DNA of 8,774 bases from Collinsella aerofaciens. GTDB lineage: Bacteria; Actinomycetota; Coriobacteriia; Coriobacteriales; Coriobacteriaceae. The position numbers were made by a program, and so were the translations under genes. Under the pieces are notes generated by a model. The model had not been told where the DNA came from. It worked only from the letters and a program-made list of their open reading frames with translations, and searched no databases. Every line of letters begins with the position of its first letter. Position 1 is the stretch's first letter. Positions 6,505 to 8,774 of the stretch are shown here, in pieces. Where the stretch lies: NCBI GenBank assembly GCA_030841765.1, contig JAUUSS010000093.1:1-8774 (forward strand), written 5' to 3'.

Positions 6505-6852
6505 CAGAAAAGTTGGCATTTTTTAAAACGCTTGGCCGCGTTTGGCGTTGCAGCGGGGTTTGAGATGCCAAAAAACGGCTTCCGACCAGCGTAGTTGATC
6601 AACTCAATTGTTCAAAAGGGGTATTTATAAGCGATTTGGCAATGAATTTAAAAATCTTTGGGTGGTGCTGTGGGCCACTGGTATGCATTTTGCGACCACA
6701 ACCATGCGCCCGTTGACCTGCGACTTGGCTCAGCTTGTCCTCACGGCACCGTATCTTGTCCACAGATCCGTCAAGCTTTTGGTCAGCATTTGGTTGGAAT
6801 GCGCATGAAACGTCGTGCGAGTATGGGCATATGTGGAGGTCATGAGGTTGTA
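6505..6852. other. Long gene-free leader region between tRNA-Ser and rpsF
   Basis: No supported gene is present; the open frames here lack ribosome sites and recognisable protein sequence. Visible structure is a 7-bp inverted repeat (6513-6519 with 6565-6571) enclosing a 6-bp hairpin (6526-6531 with 6538-6543), and a perfect 12-bp palindrome, AGTTGATCAACT, at 6593-6604. A single DnaA-box-like word, TTGTCCACA, lies at 6756-6764. The region separates divergent units. Confidence 0.5.
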
Positions 6853-6870
6853 GCTGCATATTCTTGCAGC
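6853..6870. promoter_or_regulatory. Inverted repeat overlapping the rpsF -35 box
   Basis: GCTGCA (6853-6858) and TGCAGC (6865-6870) form a 6-bp inverted repeat around TATTCT. The right half covers the -35 hexamer TTGCAG (6864-6869). It could be an operator for the ribosomal protein operon; the role is inferred from position only. Confidence 0.4.
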
Positions 6871-6892
6871 CTAGGAGGTTGAAAGATATTAT
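6864..6892 (+). promoter_or_regulatory. Promoter of the rpsF-ssb-rpsR-rplI operon
   Basis: TTGCAG (6864-6869) and TATTAT (6887-6892) are separated by exactly 17 nt. The predicted start is near 6899, just before the leader hairpin, giving a 5'-UTR of about 65 nt. Confidence 0.7.
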
Positions 6893-6908
6893 TACCAAGT
6901 CTTTTCCT

Positions 6909-6937
6909 GCTTCAGGCGCACCTTCACGACCTGAAGC
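6909..6937 (+). promoter_or_regulatory. rpsF leader hairpin, candidate ribosomal protein autoregulatory site
   Basis: GCTTCAGG (6909-6916) pairs perfectly with CCTGAAGC (6930-6937) around a 13-nt loop. It lies 14 nt before the rpsF GGAGG site. In many bacteria the S6:S18 complex binds a hairpin in the rpsF leader. The position fits, but I do not see the CCG trinucleotide known from that motif, so the identity is uncertain. Confidence 0.45.
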
Positions 6938-6963
6938 CACATTTGCCCAGAGGAGGTGACAAT

Positions 6964-7257
6964 ATGAAGGCTTATGAACTGCTGTTCTTTGTTGACCCGT
7001 CGCTCGACCCCGAGACTCGTCTCGCTGTTATGAAGCGTATCGATACCACGATCGCTGAGGGCGCTGGCAAGGTCGACTCCGTTGACGAGTGGGGCAAGCG
7101 CAAGCTCGCCTACGAGATCAACGACCTCACCGATGGTGACTACACCCTCATCAACTTCCACGCAGATCCTACCCAGATCGCCGAGCTTGATCGCGTCCTG
7201 CGCATCACCGACGCTGTGGTCCGCCACATGATCGTCCGTCGCGACGACCAGGAGTAA
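6964..7257 (+). CDS. rpsF: 30S ribosomal protein S6
   Basis: The 97-residue protein is the usual length of S6, which binds the central domain of 16S rRNA together with S18 in the 30S platform. Visible family features are the MKAYELLFFVDP start, EWGKRKLAYEI (42-52), the DGDYTLINF strand (58-65) and the VLRITDAVVRHMIVR helix/strand (78-92). The ATG at 6964 has a perfect GGAGG (6952-6956) 7 nt upstream. An in-frame extension to 6943 would start inside the leader, before the ribosome site, and is rejected. It is the first gene of an operon with ssb, rpsR and rplI, and is preceded by a good promoter and a leader hairpin that may mediate feedback by S6/S18. Confidence 0.98.
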   Translation: MKAYELLFFVDPSLDPETRLAVMKRIDTTIAEGAGKVDSVDEWGKRKLAYEINDLTDGDYTLINFHADPTQIAELDRVLRITDAVVRHMIVRRDDQE

Positions 7258-7305
7258 GACTGTCGTTTTGGACTGGGCTTGTGCCCCAAGAGGAAGTAGT
7301 GAGTT

Positions 7306-7758
7306 ATGAGCATCAATCGAGTGAACATCACCGGTAACCTCACCCGCGATCCCGAGCTGCGCGCCACCGCCGGCGGAACCCAGGTTCTGTCCTTTGGCGT
7401 TGCCGTGAACGATCGTCGCCGCAACGCGCAGACTGGCGAGTGGGAGGACTATCCCAACTTTGTCGACTGCACCATGTTCGGCACCCGCGCCGAGGCCGTG
7501 AGCCGTTTCCTGGCAAAGGGAAACAAGGTCGCGATCGAGGGCAAGCTGCGCTACAGCTCTTGGGAGCGCGACGGCCAGCGCCGGAGCAAGCTTGAGGTCA
7601 TCGTCGATGAGATCGAGTTTATGAGCTCCCGTGGTGGCCAGGGTGGCTACGATCAGGGCGGTTACGCCCCCGCAGCTCCCGCGCCCGCAGCACGTCCTGC
7701 CGCGCCGGTGGCTACGCCGCCCGCGGTCGACGTCTACGATGAGGACATCCCGTTCTAA
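7306..7758 (+). CDS. ssb: Single-stranded DNA-binding protein SSB
   Basis: The 150-residue protein coats single-stranded DNA in replication, repair and recombination. The OB-fold (1-108) shows MSINRVNITGNLTRDPELR, the WEDYPNFVDC strand and the GTRAEAVSRFLAKGNKVAIEGKL segment (59-81). A Gly-rich then Ala/Pro-rich linker (109-140) follows. The tail ends in DEDIPF, the conserved acidic tip that binds partner proteins. The ATG at 7306 has an AGGA-containing site at 7291-7294, 11 nt upstream and rather distant, so translation may be weaker than that of S6. It lies 48 nt after rpsF, in the standard rpsF-ssb-rpsR order. Confidence 0.98.
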   Translation: MSINRVNITGNLTRDPELRATAGGTQVLSFGVAVNDRRRNAQTGEWEDYPNFVDCTMFGTRAEAVSRFLAKGNKVAIEGKLRYSSWERDGQRRSKLEVIVDEIEFMSSRGGQGGYDQGGYAPAAPAPAARPAAPVATPPAVDVYDEDIPF

Positions 7759-7785
7759 GGGTTGTTCACCTATTTTTGAGTGAGA

Positions 7786-7811
7786 GGCGGCTTCGGTTCG
7801 CCGAAGTTGCC
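7786..7811 (+). promoter_or_regulatory. Intra-operon hairpin with TTCG loop before rpsR
   Basis: Eleven bases (7786-7796) pair with 7801-7811, with two G-U pairs, around a TTCG tetraloop. No T-run follows, so it is not a terminator. It ends 4 nt before the rpsR ribosome site (GAAAGG, 7816-7821). It could tune rpsR translation, guide mRNA processing between ssb and rpsR, or bind a ribosomal protein. Confidence 0.5.
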
Positions 7812-7830
7812 AAATGAAAGGTATTTTGAC

Positions 7831-8097
7831 ATGGCTAATGATTTTTCTGCACGTCAGCCGCGTCGTAAGTACTGCCAGTTCTGCAAGGAGAACACTGAGT
7901 TCATCGACTATAAGGACACTCAGCTTCTCCGTAAGTACATGACCGACCGTGGCAAGATCAAGCCCCGTCGCGTCACTGGCGCTTGCACGCAGCATCAGCA
8001 TGACATCGCCAACGCCATCAAGCGCGCCCGCGAGATGGCTCTCCTGCCGTACACCGTCCCCGTGGTTTCCTCTCGTGGCAACCGCGACCGCGGCTAA
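7831..8097 (+). CDS. rpsR: 30S ribosomal protein S18, zinc-binding (C+) type
   Basis: The 88-residue S18 is the partner of S6 on the 30S platform. Family features are IDYKDTQLLRKYMTDRGKI (25-43), RRVTGACTQHQHDIANAIKRAREMALLPY (46-74). Cys15, Cys18, Cys52 and His55 form the set of metal ligands found in C+ S18 proteins, so this copy probably binds zinc; many actinobacteria carry such a copy, sometimes with a zinc-free paralogue elsewhere. The ATG at 7831 has GAAAGG 9 nt upstream. An in-frame extension to 7780 would run through the upstream hairpin and is rejected. It lies 72 nt after ssb, with the TTCG hairpin between them. Confidence 0.97.
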   Translation: MANDFSARQPRRKYCQFCKENTEFIDYKDTQLLRKYMTDRGKIKPRRVTGACTQHQHDIANAIKRAREMALLPYTVPVVSSRGNRDRG

Positions 8098-8112
8098 GAA
8101 GGGAGACGCATC

Positions 8113-8652
8113 ATGAAGGTTATTCTTCTCGATGAGATCAAGGGCAAGGGCGGCGAGGGTGACGTCGTAGAGGTCGCTCAGGGTTACGCTGAGAACTTCC
8201 TGTTCCCCAAGAAGCTCGCTGTTGCCGCCACCAAGGGCAACCTCAAGCAGCTTGACGAGCGTCGCAACAACATCGCCAAGCGCGAGGCCGTCCGTCTGGC
8301 TACCGCCAACGAGACCAAGGCTGCCTTCGAGGGCAAGACGGTCACCGTTGACGTCAAGGTCGGCGACGAGGGCATCCTCTTTGGCTCCGTTACCGCCGCT
8401 ATGGTCGCTGACGCCATCAAGGCTCAGCTCGGTATGGACATCGACCGCAAGCGCGTCGAGCTCGGTAAGCCCATCAAGGTTGCCGGTGCCCACACCGTTG
8501 CCATCTCGCTGTACCGCGAGATCAAGGCCGAGGTTGTCGTTCTCGTCGGCGTTACCGCCGAGGAGCTCGCTGCCGAGGCTGAGGTCGAGGAGGCCGCTGA
8601 GGTCGCCGAGGCCGAGACCGCCGAGGTCGAGACTGAGGCTGCTGCCGAGTAG
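8113..8652 (+). CDS. rplI: 50S ribosomal protein L9 with acidic C-terminal extension
   Basis: L9 binds 23S rRNA near the L1 stalk and helps keep the reading frame. The N-terminal domain MKVILLDEIKGKGGEGDVVEVAQGYAENFLFP (1-32) holds the L9 signature. A helical linker (41-70) and the C-terminal domain with LFGSVTAAMVADAI (89-102) and KVAGAHTVAISLYREI (122-137) follow. At 179 residues it is about 30 longer than the usual 148-150. The extra part (about 152-179) is almost only Glu, Ala, Val and Thr. Its DNA is built from imperfect GAGGTCGAG/GCCGAG units, which suggests growth by short duplications. The ATG at 8113 has AGGGAG (8100-8105) 7 nt upstream, 15 nt after rpsR. It is the last gene of the operon. 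Confidence 0.97.
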   Translation: MKVILLDEIKGKGGEGDVVEVAQGYAENFLFPKKLAVAATKGNLKQLDERRNNIAKREAVRLATANETKAAFEGKTVTVDVKVGDEGILFGSVTAAMVADAIKAQLGMDIDRKRVELGKPIKVAGAHTVAISLYREIKAEVVVLVGVTAEELAAEAEVEEAAEVAEAETAEVETEAAAE

Positions 8653-8684
8653 CATTTGCTGCAACGCAACAATCTTGTTCTAAG

Positions 8685-8721
8685 AAGGGCGCTCTGGGAA
8701 ACCAGGGCGCCCTTTTGTTTT
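8685..8721 (+). terminator. Rho-independent terminator of the rpsF-rplI operon
   Basis: A 13-bp stem pairs 8685-8697 with 8702-8714, with one G-U, around the stable GAAA tetraloop. It is followed by TTTT G TTTT. It begins 32 nt after the rplI stop. Confidence 0.93.
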
Positions 8722-8736
8722 AGAGGCTTTAGCCTG

Positions 8737-8759
8737 TGCGGGGCGCGCAGCGCGCCGCA
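8737..8759. repeat. GC-rich hairpin at the window end
   Basis: GGCGCG (8742-8747) pairs with CGCGCC (8751-8756) around CAG. After a 2-nt bulge, TGC/GCA (8737-8739 with 8757-8759) pair as well. No T-run follows on the plus strand within the window. It may belong to the 3' region of a neighbouring gene beyond the edge. Confidence 0.35.
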
Positions 8760-8774
8760 TCAGAAACCACCCGC

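Noticed and set aside
6756..6764. DnaA-box-like TTGTCCACA, possible replication origin
   Set aside because: Only one near-match and one poorer neighbour are visible, with no AT-rich unwinding region and no dnaA or dnaN nearby. One 9-mer with a mismatch is expected by chance.
6599..6940. Short open frames on both strands in the leader region before rpsF
   Set aside because: They have no Shine-Dalgarno, no recognisable protein and no consistent codon bias. They overlap the operon promoter and the leader hairpin.
6892..8664. A 590-codon open frame on the minus strand across rpsF-rplI
   Set aside because: It is a shadow of four highly expressed, well-known genes. It has no ribosome site and no recognisable domain.

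Overview
The window looks like a piece of a high-GC actinobacterial chromosome, most likely from class Coriobacteriia and Collinsella-like. This is inferred from gene content and protein style: a Cys-rich (C+) S18, an rpsF-ssb-rpsR-rplI cluster, GC-rich third codon positions, and a DUF151 nuclease and TypA with actinobacterial character. It cannot be proven without a search. No phage, transposase, CRISPR or toxin-antitoxin genes are visible.

Layout. 1-324: the end of a tRNA cluster (partial Ile, a hairpin, Ala-TGC, Ile-GAT, a terminator). 325-1835: a compact plus-strand run of three genes. These are a DUF151 bifunctional-nuclease-family protein, a small two-helix membrane protein starting directly at its stop codon, and an acidic protein of unknown function. 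1953-3791: typA (bipA), a ribosome-associated translational GTPase, ended by a strong hairpin terminator. 3879-3913: an isolated perfect hairpin. 3920-5861: two minus-strand genes. One encodes an exported, membrane-anchored beta-solenoid protein resembling polymer-forming (bactofilin-like) proteins. The other encodes a TRIC/UPF0126 membrane channel that probably starts at TTG. 5862-6229: a gene-free stretch with three perfect tandem hairpins and a 25-nt fragment identical to the 3' end of a tRNA-Ser. 6230-6459: two minus-strand tRNA-Ser genes (CGA and GGA), each followed by a terminator-like hairpin. 6460-6963: a long leader/intergenic region holding divergent promoters. 6964-8652: rpsF, ssb, rpsR and rplI, ended by a GAAA-loop terminator.

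Most of the window is housekeeping translation and replication machinery: tRNAs, S6, S18, L9, TypA and SSB. The cell-envelope genes at 3920-5861 are the main exception.

I see no convincing new protein system. The parts that standard families explain least are RNA/DNA structures: the hairpin array with the tRNA-Ser relic (6040-6166), terminator-like hairpins between tRNA genes with no room for a new promoter, an inverted repeat overlapping the -35 box of the rpsF promoter, an intra-operon TTCG-loop hairpin before rpsR, and a GC palindrome in the leader of the DUF151 gene.
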